From assembly GCF_003752155.1 (NCBI RefSeq), contig NZ_RJVG01000004.1:124001-188000 (forward strand): a stretch of 64,000 bases of DNA. The letters are read 5' to 3'. The DNA comes from Mobilisporobacter senegalensis (GTDB lineage Bacteria > Bacillota > Clostridia > Lachnospirales > Lachnospiraceae). The notes beneath the pieces were generated by a model that worked only from the letters and a program-made list of their open reading frames with translations, made no database searches and was not told where the DNA came from. The first letter of the stretch is position 1; every line of letters begins with the position of its first letter. The position numbers and the translations under genes were made by a program. This document shows, piece by piece, positions 1 to 12,111 of this stretch.

Positions 1-4136
<4,136 letters not shown>

Positions 4137-4161
4137 ATCACCTTCTTAATATATAGAACAA

Positions 4162-4187
4162 AACCTCTTCCGAGATTGAAAGAGGTT
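4162..4187 (-). terminator. Hairpin terminator after the HPr-like gene
   Basis: The 8-bp arms AACCTCTT (4162-4169) and AAGAGGTT (4180-4187) are perfectly complementary, and on the minus strand they are followed by TTTTGTTCT. This fits a modest intrinsic terminator between the HPr-like gene and dnaE. dnaE might then depend on read-through or its own promoter. Confidence 0.55.
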
Positions 4188-4207
4188 CCATTATCAGGTT
4201 GAATTAT

Positions 4208-4465
4208 TTAAGCTTTACTGCTAAGATATTTTTCAATATTCTCAATAGCAGTTTCTTCATCCATTCCATTTGCAGTTACTACAACATCTTCACCGGCTGC
4301 AAGTCCTAAACTCATCATTCCCATAATACTCTTTGCATTTACTTTCTTATTCTCACATTCCACATAAATATTACTTTCATATTGACTCGCAACTTGAACT
4401 AATAATGCTACTGGTCTTGCTTCTAATCCTGTTGGAATTTTAATTGTTATTTTCTTTGTTATCAT
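4208..4465 (-). CDS. crh: Crh-like HPr-family protein (Glu at the active-site His position)
   Basis: An 85-residue HPr-fold protein. HPr carries phosphate on His15 for the sugar PTS; here the motif reads GLEARPVA, so residue 15 is Glu (codon GAA checked on the minus strand). The regulatory site is kept: Ser46 in NAKSIMGM, the residue phosphorylated by HPr kinase, whose gene lies 4 kb upstream. Bacillus Crh has Gln at 15 and likewise sits after yvcL (whiA), so this is most likely a Crh-type regulator that cannot pass PTS phosphate. The ATG overlaps the end of whiA by 26 nt, with its AGGAGGAT site inside whiA. A moonlighting HPr paralogue is the alternative. Confidence 0.85.
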   Translation of the reverse strand: MITKKITIKIPTGLEARPVALLVQVASQYESNIYVECENKKVNAKSIMGMMSLGLAAGEDVVVTANGMDEETAIENIEKYLSSKA

Positions 4466-5426
4466 AACCTAAATCCTCCTTTTGTTCCCTTAATTGATCC
4501 GCTATAATACTTAGTTTACGTAATCTATGATTTACCCCCGATTTCCCGATCGGCGGACTAAGCAGTGCTCCTAATTCTTTTAGTGACGCTTCTGGATATT
4601 CTATTCGCAAAGCAGCAATTTCTTCAAGCCCTTCTGATACTTCACTTAAACCAACAGTATTCTTAATATACAGTATATCATCAATCTGTTTCGTTGCTGC
4701 CACCACTGTTTTATTAATATTTGCAGTCTCACAGTTTACCTGTCTGTTAATAGAATTTCTCATCTCTTTCACAATTCTTACATTTTCAAGATTCATTAAA
4801 GCAACATGGGCTTCCATTACATTTAATATATCAACAATTTGTGAACCTTCTTTTACATATACAACATAATATTTCTTACGAATTACTATTTTTGCATCTA
4901 TATTAAATGAGTTAATGATTGCTTTTAGCTGAATTGCCTTCCCATGTGTAGTAACCACTATTTCAAAATGATATGTTTTCTCAGGATCACTTATAGAACC
5001 GCTTGAAAGAAATGCGCCTCTGATAAAAGCTCGCTTGCAACATGCATTCTGAATAACTAAATTGCTCCGTATAGATAGATCTTCACCAATTTGTCCACTA
5101 TCATCCATTAATTTAGTTGCTTTTAATATCTTAAGGGAAGTATCGTCTTCTTTCACTGTTATGATATAAACCTTACTCTTTGCAGCATTCACATTTCTTC
5201 TTATAGATACTTCTGGAATTGTATTAAATGTTTTTCGTATTAAAGAAAAATATTTTCTTGCCACGCTTAGATTCTCTGTATGAATCTTTATTGTATATTT
5301 ATCTTTATCACTAATCAATATACGGCCGCACAAGCTAAAAATAGCAGCTATTTCAGCTATTTGGCAGTGTCTTGCAGGTGGTATATGATTTGATAATTCC
5401 TCTTTTACTTCCATTGAAAACGACAT
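4440..5426 (-). CDS. whiA: DNA-binding protein WhiA (YvcL)
   Basis: WhiA joins a LAGLIDADG homing-endonuclease-like fold to a C-terminal helix-turn-helix. Firmicute homologues affect division and chromosome organisation. The product has 328 residues, the usual size. The start chosen is MSFSMEVKEEL, the conserved family opening, at 5424-5426 with an upstream GAGG; an in-frame extension of 26 codons is possible but not conserved in type. The C-terminal half contains the family signature NRQVNCETANINKT and an HTH (SLKELGALLSPPIGKSGVNHRLRKL). It lies downstream of rapZ, as in the Bacillus yvc operon, although yvcK is missing between them. Confidence 0.93.
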   Translation of the reverse strand: MSFSMEVKEELSNHIPPARHCQIAEIAAIFSLCGRILISDKDKYTIKIHTENLSVARKYFSLIRKTFNTIPEVSIRRNVNAAKSKVYIITVKEDDTSLKILKATKLMDDSGQIGEDLSIRSNLVIQNACCKRAFIRGAFLSSGSISDPEKTYHFEIVVTTHGKAIQLKAIINSFNIDAKIVIRKKYYVVYVKEGSQIVDILNVMEAHVALMNLENVRIVKEMRNSINRQVNCETANINKTVVAATKQIDDILYIKNTVGLSEVSEGLEEIAALRIEYPEASLKELGALLSPPIGKSGVNHRLRKLSIIADQLREQKEDLGYDNKENNN

Positions 5427-5519
5427 ATGATAACCTCGTTTCATATATATTAGAATCTCTATGATTCTAATTTCTATTCTATTGAAGCAAAAATATATGC
5501 TCACATAGAAATTTATGAA

Positions 5520-6395
5520 TTAATGTTTCTTTAAAAGTGTATCTTTTTCAATATCCCTGTGTTCCACTTTGATTCCATATTCTAATGTGGATAGTTTTTT
5601 AACAATTGCATTGGCCAAAGTGACAGAACGGTGTTTCCCTCCTGTACATCCAATACTTATTACCAATTGGTTCTTCCCTTCCAAAATATAATTTGGGATG
5701 AGGAACCGAAACATATCACATGCTTTTTCCAGAAATTCCTCTGCCGCAGGATTCGCCATAACGTAGTTATATACCGGCTTGTCATTCCCTGATAAAGGTT
5801 TTAATTCCGGTTCATAATATGGATTTGGTAAAAAGCGAACGTCAAAAACAAGATCGGAATCCATTGGTATTCCATACTTAAACCCAAAGGATACAATTGT
5901 AATAAAAAAGTTATTATACTTTTCATTTTTTACAAATATTTTATCAATTTCAACTTTTAATTCTCTTACCAGCAGCTGGCTGGTATCAATAATATAATCA
6001 GCCTTCCTTTTTAAGAATTCCAGCTTTTCTCTTTCTATCTCAATTCCTCGATCCACTCTCCCTTTACCGGATAATGGATGTATTCTCCTAGTCTCTTTAA
6101 ATCTCTTTACTAACACATCTGTACTGGCATCTAAAAATAATATTTCATAATTATAATTATTTGACTTTAAAGTCTTAAATATATCTTCTAATTCTGCAAG
6201 TTCCTGACCACTTCGTATATCTACTCCCAAGGCTATTTTATCTATGTCAGAACGTTCTTTTAACGTCAGCCAGGCTAGCTTTATGATTAACTGAATCGGC
6301 AGATTATCTACACAAAAATAGCCAGAATCTTCAAGCATCTTAAGGGCCGAACTTTTCCCTGCACCTGATAAACCTGTAACTATTACAAATCTCAT
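5520..6395 (-). CDS. rapZ: RapZ/YvcJ family nucleotide-binding protein
   Basis: 291 residues, full length for the family. The P-loop is GLSGAGKSSA at residues 8-17, a Walker B-like segment lies in ILFLDAS, and the C-terminal domain has the conserved GCTGGKHRSV motif. In E. coli RapZ is an RNase adapter controlling glmS. In Bacillus YvcJ binds and hydrolyses GTP and is linked to competence; which role applies here cannot be read from sequence. It follows murB by 18 bp and precedes whiA by 93 bp on the same strand, so a single operon is likely. Confidence 0.93.
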   Translation of the reverse strand: MRFVIVTGLSGAGKSSALKMLEDSGYFCVDNLPIQLIIKLAWLTLKERSDIDKIALGVDIRSGQELAELEDIFKTLKSNNYNYEILFLDASTDVLVKRFKETRRIHPLSGKGRVDRGIEIEREKLEFLKRKADYIIDTSQLLVRELKVEIDKIFVKNEKYNNFFITIVSFGFKYGIPMDSDLVFDVRFLPNPYYEPELKPLSGNDKPVYNYVMANPAAEEFLEKACDMFRFLIPNYILEGKNQLVISIGCTGGKHRSVTLANAIVKKLSTLEYGIKVEHRDIEKDTLLKKH

Positions 6396-6413
6396 GCTCT
6401 GCCTCCTGTATAA

Positions 6414-7343
6414 CTAAAATTCTCCTATGAGTCTTACTTCTGGTTCCAGATGAATTCCGTATTTCTCATATACCGTATTGTCAATATGGGCTATCAGTTT
6501 TTTCACATCTGCCGCTGTGCCCTGTCCAACATTGATAACAAAACCACAATGTTTCATTGATACCATAATATCTCCGATTCGAAAACCTCGTAACCCTGAG
6601 TCCATAATCAACTTCCCTGCAAAATATCCTTCTGGTCTTTTAAATGTACTGCCTGCGCTTGGATATTCCAAAGGCTGTTTGTCTTTCCTTCTGGCATTCA
6701 AATCATTAATGGTGTTTAATATAGCTTCTTTATTCCCTTTTATAAATTCAAAGGTGACTTCAAGGACAATCAGTCCTCTCTTTTGAATTACACTCATGCG
6801 GTATCCAAAATTAAGCTGTTCTTTATTAAGTTTGATCACATTGCCTGTTTCATCTATTACAGTGGCTCCAATGACACAATCTTTCATCTCACCGCCATAA
6901 GCTCCGGCGTTCATCGTTATGGCCCCGCCCAGTGACCCTGGTATTCCTGCTGCAAATTCAAAACCAGTTAACTCATTTATTGCTATTTCATGGGATAGCT
7001 TTGAAAGCATAATTCCTGATTCTGCTACTACTTTATATGAATCTGAAGATTCAAGTTTTTCTATTCTGACATGACTTAACTGGGTAGATATATGGATAAT
7101 GACTCCTCGATATCCCTTATCTCCCACTAACAAATTACTTCCATTCCCAATAATATAATATGGAAATTCTTTACTTTTACATAAGGAAACAACCGCAACG
7201 ACTTCATCTATTGTACCAGGTGATACCAAAAAATCAGCTTTTCCACCTATTTTAAATGTAGTATACATAGACATTGGTTCATCTATTTTAATTTTTTCTT
7301 CGCTAAGAACAGTCATAAGCTGACTATAAATATCTTTATCCAA
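6414..7343 (-). CDS. murB: UDP-N-acetylenolpyruvoylglucosamine reductase
   Basis: FAD-dependent enzyme that reduces UDP-GlcNAc-enolpyruvate to UDP-MurNAc, the second committed step of peptidoglycan precursor synthesis. The 309 residues contain the FAD-binding segment YIIGNGSNLLV, the GIPGSLGGAITMNAGAYGGEM block, and the catalytic serine segment YPSAGSTFKRP. The C-terminal LEPEVRLIGEF carries the conserved Glu. The layout matches the short type IIb enzymes of Firmicutes. The gene leads the murB-rapZ-whiA block; a 227-bp gap with AT-rich -10-like boxes separates it from glcK, so it may have its own promoter. Confidence 0.96.
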   Translation of the reverse strand: MDKDIYSQLMTVLSEEKIKIDEPMSMYTTFKIGGKADFLVSPGTIDEVVAVVSLCKSKEFPYYIIGNGSNLLVGDKGYRGVIIHISTQLSHVRIEKLESSDSYKVVAESGIMLSKLSHEIAINELTGFEFAAGIPGSLGGAITMNAGAYGGEMKDCVIGATVIDETGNVIKLNKEQLNFGYRMSVIQKRGLIVLEVTFEFIKGNKEAILNTINDLNARRKDKQPLEYPSAGSTFKRPEGYFAGKLIMDSGLRGFRIGDIMVSMKHCGFVINVGQGTAADVKKLIAHIDNTVYEKYGIHLEPEVRLIGEF

Positions 7344-7537
7344 TTTAATACCCCTTTAAATATTCCTGCTATTATTCTATATCATTATAAGCAATTATAT
7401 TCCTTTTGATATGTATCATAGCGATTATAACATTGTTATCATACAATAAATGTATCACTAATTCAAGCAATAGAAAGCTCAATTTTACGTTTTAATAAAT
7501 TTTTGGTAATAATGATAGTTTTATATTGACTTTAGAT

Positions 7538-7558
7538 GGGGAAATAAGGAATTTCCCC
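7538..7558 (-). terminator. Short hairpin after glcK
   Basis: Perfect 8-bp arms GGGGAAAT and ATTTCCCC enclose a 5-nt loop 13 bp past the glcK stop codon. No clear U-tract follows on the minus strand, so it may only be a 3'-end stabiliser. It still marks the boundary between the hprK-glcK and murB-whiA groups. Confidence 0.4.
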
Positions 7559-7570
7559 TATTTCTTAATC

Positions 7571-8509
7571 TTAATCAATTACCATTTTAGCGCTTCCAAA
7601 GATACCTGCATCATTTCCTAATGTTGCAAGTTTAAATTCTTTTCCTTTTAAAGCGTACATAACATTGGCTTCATAATGTTTTTTAATAACATCGGTTAAA
7701 ATGGTACCCGCCTTTGATACACCACCACCGATGACAAATGCTTCCGGATCAATTACTGCCGCTACATGAGAAGCAACAACACCAAGATATCTTCCCAATT
7801 GGTCCACTAGTGATAACGCTAACTCATCTCCCTCTTTGGCAGCATCAAATACAGCTTTTGCCGTAAGATTTTCAATCTTATTTAATGAAGAATCATTAGA
7901 TTTTGCAAGTGCTCTCTTAGCTTCTTTTACAATTCCTGTTGCAGAAGCAAATTGTTCAAGGCAGCCATGTTTACCACAATTACATGAGTCTGGTTCATTA
8001 AAGTCAACTGTCATATGACCAATTTCACCGGCAGCTCCCCGAACACCGGTTAAAATTCTACCGTCGTAGATTACTCCACCACCTACACCTGTGCCTAAAG
8101 TAACCATAATTATATTGTTATAGCCTTTTCCGCCGCCCTGCCACATTTCACCAAGGGCAGCAATATTTGCGTCATTATTTACTTTTACATTCTCAAATCC
8201 TGTTAGTTTTTTAATCTCATTCGCCACATTGAATTCGCCCCATCCCAGGTTAACACAGGTTAAGACTGTTCCATCTTCAGTAATTGGACCCGGAACACCT
8301 ATTCCTACTCCTTTTACTTCTTCTTTCTGTATGTTTTTCTCATTTAATTTATCTTCAATCGATTTTGCAACATCTGGAAGTATATTGATACCACCGTTCT
8401 CAGTTCTTGTAGTAATTTCCCACTTGTCCACTATATTTCCTTCCAGTGTAAAAAGTCCGATTTTTACTGTGGTCCCCCCCACATCTACTCCAAAACAATA
8501 TTTGTGCAT
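7571..8509 (-). CDS. glcK: ROK-family glucokinase
   Basis: Cytoplasmic glucokinase of the ROK family, 312 residues. The phosphate loop is DVGGTTVKIGLF at the N-terminus, followed by LGTGVGGGVIYDGRILTG and the sugar-binding GEIGHMTVD. The zinc-binding ROK signature CNCGKHGCLEQFAS is complete (three Cys plus His). Unlike the ROK protein at 10855-11850 it has no N-terminal HTH, so it is an enzyme, not a repressor. It starts 64 bp after hprK on the same strand, so the kinase that senses glycolytic intermediates and the enzyme that feeds glycolysis are probably co-expressed. Confidence 0.93.
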   Translation of the reverse strand: MHKYCFGVDVGGTTVKIGLFTLEGNIVDKWEITTRTENGGINILPDVAKSIEDKLNEKNIQKEEVKGVGIGVPGPITEDGTVLTCVNLGWGEFNVANEIKKLTGFENVKVNNDANIAALGEMWQGGGKGYNNIIMVTLGTGVGGGVIYDGRILTGVRGAAGEIGHMTVDFNEPDSCNCGKHGCLEQFASATGIVKEAKRALAKSNDSSLNKIENLTAKAVFDAAKEGDELALSLVDQLGRYLGVVASHVAAVIDPEAFVIGGGVSKAGTILTDVIKKHYEANVMYALKGKEFKLATLGNDAGIFGSAKMVID

Positions 8510-8573
8510 TTTTAGTTCCTCCTAGTAGTAATAGCCTTATTCTTTTTAATTTCTATAATGAAACCTTTTTACA

Positions 8574-9497
8574 TTATTTTTTCATTAGGTTATTGGTTAC
8601 ACGGTTATAAAGTTCCTGAGCTGCATTATAGCCCATCTTTTTCTGCCTGTAATTAACGGCTGCCGCTTCTACAATAATTGCCAGATTTCTACCTGGTCTG
8701 ATTGGTATGGAATGGCAGACCACTTTATTTCCAAGATACTCCGTATATGTCTCTTCCAACCCAAGACGATCATACTCCTGATCTCTGTTCCATTCTTCTA
8801 ATTTAATGACTAAATCAATGGATTGTATATTCTTAACGCTTTCAACACCGAATAATGTCTTAACATCAATAATTCCAATACCTCTTAATTCGATGAAATG
8901 TCTTGTAATATCCGGAGCTGTTCCAATTAATGTTTCATCACTTACTTTTTTTATTTCAACCACATCATCTGTTACAAGACGATGCCCTCTTTTAATCAGT
9001 TCAAGAGCTGCTTCACTTTTACCAATGCCGCTTTCACCAGTGATTAAGACACCTTCACCATAAACATCTACCAATACTCCATGGATTGATATTCTTGGCG
9101 CTAACTCTACATTTAACCAGCGAATTACTTCCGCCATGAATGATGAAGTAGTTTTTCTACTTCTTAAAATAGGAATACCATATTTTACTGCTAATTGTAA
9201 AATACCTTCTTCAATATCCATATTTCTGCAGAATACAATGCAAGGTACCTGACATTCAAAAATTCTGCTTAGAATTCCGATGCCATGGTCTTTCTCCATT
9301 TTTTGCATATAAGTATACTCAACATGTCCAATAACCTGAATTCGATTAGAATCAAAGTGATCAAAAAATCCTGCTAATTGAAGTGCTGGTCGATTCACAT
9401 CAGTCTGGGATATTTCTATGTTGGAAATATCAATTTCCGGCGTACAATTTTCAAGATTCATTTTATCAATAAGTTGTTGCAACCCTACTGTATACAT
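8574..9497 (-). CDS. hprK: HPr kinase/phosphorylase
   Basis: Bifunctional enzyme that phosphorylates HPr or Crh at Ser46 when glycolytic intermediates are high, and removes the phosphate when Pi is high. The 307 residues have the N-terminal sensor domain, then the P-loop GESGIGKSEAALELIKRGH, the DDVVEI segment, and the HprK signature around ELRGIGIIDVKTLFGV. Its likely substrate in this window is the Crh-like protein at 4208-4465. The ATG is preceded by GAAGGAGAAGAAG. It is the first gene of the minus-strand hprK-glcK pair. Confidence 0.96.
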   Translation of the reverse strand: MYTVGLQQLIDKMNLENCTPEIDISNIEISQTDVNRPALQLAGFFDHFDSNRIQVIGHVEYTYMQKMEKDHGIGILSRIFECQVPCIVFCRNMDIEEGILQLAVKYGIPILRSRKTTSSFMAEVIRWLNVELAPRISIHGVLVDVYGEGVLITGESGIGKSEAALELIKRGHRLVTDDVVEIKKVSDETLIGTAPDITRHFIELRGIGIIDVKTLFGVESVKNIQSIDLVIKLEEWNRDQEYDRLGLEETYTEYLGNKVVCHSIPIRPGRNLAIIVEAAAVNYRQKKMGYNAAQELYNRVTNNLMKK

Positions 9498-9612
9498 TCT
9501 TCTTCTCCTTCTAAATAAACATATTATTTTTCATATATCTCAGTTATTTACTTACTTTTTCATACTTTCCATTCTAACACATATTTTTTATAACGTAAAT
9601 TATAACTTTTCA

Positions 9613-9694
9613 TTACAGTTCAGCCATGCAGAAAGTAGTATATAAATTACCCGTGGGTGCTTGCACACTAAGGGTCATTTATATACTACTTTCT
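9613..9694. repeat. Long hairpin plus a GTTACAGTTC-family repeat end
   Basis: The arms at 9630-9647 and 9677-9694 (AGAAAGTAGTATATAAAT and its exact complement) form an 18-bp stem. The loop itself folds further (ACCC/GGGT, GTGC/GCAC). The right arm touches the stop codon of the MFS gene, so on the minus strand it would act as that gene's 3' hairpin. TTACAGTTCAGCCATG at 9613-9628 matches arms of the hairpin at 35342-35395. Confidence 0.6.
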
Positions 9695-10853
9695 ATTTAT
9701 TCTTTATCCGGTTTACCATTTCTACCATTATGATCATAACAATCACAAAAATCACAAGATAAAACGGATATAGTTTAATATTTATATGCTCCGCAATGAG
9801 ACCAAACAATGGGGGCATGAATGTTGATCCTACATAGGCACATGCCATTTGCATTCCCATAATAGCCTGAGATAAATCTTTCCCAAAATTCTCAGGTGTT
9901 TCATGTAATAAACATGGATAGATTGGTGCACATCCCATTCCTATCAGGATGAACCCGGCGCATAATCCATAAATGCCTAATGGTAATAATAAAACAGTGG
10001 TTCCCAGAAAAGCAACTCCCTGTCCAATGCGGACCATATTTTTATTAGATAATTTTATTGCCAGAAATCCACTTAGGAATCTTCCAAAAGTAATTCCAAA
10101 ATAGAATAATGAAATCCATTTAGCGGCTGTTTCTGCTGTGATTCCTTTTTCCATTACTAAATAGCTGCTTCCCCATAAGCCAGTGGTCGCTTCTAGTGCA
10201 CAATAGCAAAAAAAAGCAACTAATGTTGGTTTGGCTCCACTGATTTTAAGTAGTTCTTTCATACTTAAAGATTTTGTCTCTTCATTTTCTTCTGAAAAAG
10301 CAGTATCATTCTTCTTCCAAAGTGGCAGGGAAAGAATCAAAATTCCAGTTAATACAATCTGAATCACGGATATTGTAAAGTATCCCATATTCCACTTCAT
10401 ACCTACAGTCAGGAAATATCCCATCAGATATGGACCAAGTGTAGCACCAATTCCCCAAAAGCAGTGAAGCCAGCTCATATGCTTTGCTTTATAATGAAGT
10501 GCAACAAAATTATTTAATGCTGCATCAACAGAACCTGCACCAAGTCCGTAAGGAATTGCCCAGGCACACAACACTAAAAATGAATGAGAAGTTGAAAACC
10601 CCCATAAGGCCACTGCCGTCATACCTACACTTATAGCTGTCAGTTTCCCGGTCCCGATCTTTTTTATAAAACGATCACTATTTAGACTTGAAATGATCGT
10701 TCCCCCTGCAATGATCATGGATACCATCCCTGCAGAAGAAATTGGAACCTGCATCTCTTTATACATGGCCGGCCATGCAGAGCCCAGAAGTGCATCCGGC
10801 AGCCCAAGACTGATAAAAGATATATAAATAATTGCTAATAATAAAGATAACAT
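9693..10853 (-). CDS. MFS transporter, probable sugar permease
   Basis: Integral membrane protein of the major facilitator superfamily, 386 residues, with about twelve hydrophobic segments in two halves joined by a charged central loop (KKNDTAFSEENEETKSLSMKE). The opening FISLGLPDALLGSAWPAMYKEM and the fold are typical of the FucP/FHS-like branch seen beside ROK regulators. The substrate cannot be read from the sequence. It ends in a long hairpin and starts 1 bp after the upstream ROK repressor stop, so the two form an operon, probably induced by the transported sugar or its phosphate. Confidence 0.85.
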   Translation of the reverse strand: MLSLLLAIIYISFISLGLPDALLGSAWPAMYKEMQVPISSAGMVSMIIAGGTIISSLNSDRFIKKIGTGKLTAISVGMTAVALWGFSTSHSFLVLCAWAIPYGLGAGSVDAALNNFVALHYKAKHMSWLHCFWGIGATLGPYLMGYFLTVGMKWNMGYFTISVIQIVLTGILILSLPLWKKNDTAFSEENEETKSLSMKELLKISGAKPTLVAFFCYCALEATTGLWGSSYLVMEKGITAETAAKWISLFYFGITFGRFLSGFLAIKLSNKNMVRIGQGVAFLGTTVLLLPLGIYGLCAGFILIGMGCAPIYPCLLHETPENFGKDLSQAIMGMQMACAYVGSTFMPPLFGLIAEHINIKLYPFYLVIFVIVMIIMVEMVNRIKNK

Positions 10854-10854
10854 A

Positions 10855-11850
10855 TTAATTTTCCTCCCATAAAGTATCTAATGCCAAACATTTTAAACCA
10901 TATTCATAATCTCTTTCCAGATAATCAGATACTTCAATATTCACAATAAATTTATTGCTCAATAATTTTTCCGTATAAAGCTTTAATCTCTCTTCAATGG
11001 TATCTGTAAAAAAATCTCCATAAAGAATGAACATAGATGGAGCAATGGTACAGCAATAAACGGTTAATAATTGCTCCAGATTCTTAATAACCTCATTTTC
11101 ATCAAAATAATTCATTTCTTCCCAGGGCTTTGGCATGGGCATCGCTGCAATCTCTCCCGAAAAATGCTGCTTTCCATAATAGATGCTGCCATCTATTATC
11201 AGACCTGCTCCTGGGGAATGGTTTCTTGGAAAATACATACCGACTACTGAATCCGAATATTCACTGTTATGAGTTCTATAATATCCATAAGTCATGGCAT
11301 TAATATCATTTTCAGCCAAAACAGGAACTTTATATTTGTTCTTATAATGAGGAATGAAGTCAGGTCCTATAATATTGGAATAATCATTAATAGTGACTAC
11401 TTCATCAATTACTTCTCCAGGAAGTCCAAATATAATGACTTTTATATTAGAATATTGTTTAAAAACTTCATCTAAAACTGTTTCAAAGCTCTTGATTTCC
11501 ACTGTCTCAATGTATTCATCATTTTTCCAGAGTACTTCCCCGGCTAAATTAACTACAATTGTATTTATACAATTTTTGTTATTCTTCTGATATCCATAAA
11601 CGATAGCGGCACACTGATAATCATAGTTATACCGGTATTGCATGGAAGGACGGCCTCCACCGGATGGTACATTGCCATTTTCTATTACTTCTTTACTGAC
11701 CACTAATTCTGTAATAAGAGCATTGATCGTTACAACGGTTAATCCTGTCAAGTCTGCCAATTCCGATTTTGTAGCCTGACCGGCATTTCGTAGGGCTTTA
11801 CGTAATGTTTCTATATTCAGCTGTTTTATAAAGGCTGTATTTGCTTTCAA
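10855..11850 (-). CDS. ROK-family transcriptional regulator (NagC/XylR type)
   Basis: 331 residues with an N-terminal winged HTH (LRKALRNAGQATKSELADLTGLTVVTINALITEL) and a C-terminal ROK fold. The phosphate-binding DxGGT loop of ROK kinases is absent (the region reads INTIVVNLAGEVLW) and there is no CxCGxxGCxE zinc motif. It is therefore a regulator with a degenerate sugar-kinase domain, binding but probably not phosphorylating its sugar ligand. It is immediately upstream of the MFS gene, which it most likely controls. The ligand is unknown. Confidence 0.85.
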   Translation of the reverse strand: MKANTAFIKQLNIETLRKALRNAGQATKSELADLTGLTVVTINALITELVVSKEVIENGNVPSGGGRPSMQYRYNYDYQCAAIVYGYQKNNKNCINTIVVNLAGEVLWKNDEYIETVEIKSFETVLDEVFKQYSNIKVIIFGLPGEVIDEVVTINDYSNIIGPDFIPHYKNKYKVPVLAENDINAMTYGYYRTHNSEYSDSVVGMYFPRNHSPGAGLIIDGSIYYGKQHFSGEIAAMPMPKPWEEMNYFDENEVIKNLEQLLTVYCCTIAPSMFILYGDFFTDTIEERLKLYTEKLLSNKFIVNIEVSDYLERDYEYGLKCLALDTLWEEN

Positions 11851-12012
11851 TTAGATACCTCTCTTTCTTATAAATGTGATTACTATCCATATATCATTTA
11901 ACCACTTATTAAATATCCTTTATAAAGTATATTTATTAAGTTACCAGAGTCCCATGTAAATGTCAATATAATTATTGTTCTCATTTCTAAAAGGTATGCT
12001 AATTAAAAAATA

Positions 12013-12050
12013 AAAAGGGATAAACTTATCTATACAAGTTTATCCCTTTT
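12013..12050. terminator. Bidirectional terminator downstream of uvrC
   Basis: The arms AAAAGGGATAAACTT (12013-12027) and AAGTTTATCCCTTTT (12036-12050) pair over 15 bp without mismatch. They are flanked by A-runs on one side and T-runs on the other, so termination could work in both directions. It lies 61 bp after the uvrC stop codon on the minus strand. Confidence 0.8.
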
Positions 12051-12111
12051 ATTATTTCATTACTTTATTAAATTAAGAGTTTATGAATAAGCCAAAATAA
12101 ATATCTGCTTT

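Noticed and set aside
5427-5504. Longer WhiA N-terminus
   Set aside because: The extra 26 residues precede the conserved family opening MSFSMEVKEEL and include no better ribosome site.
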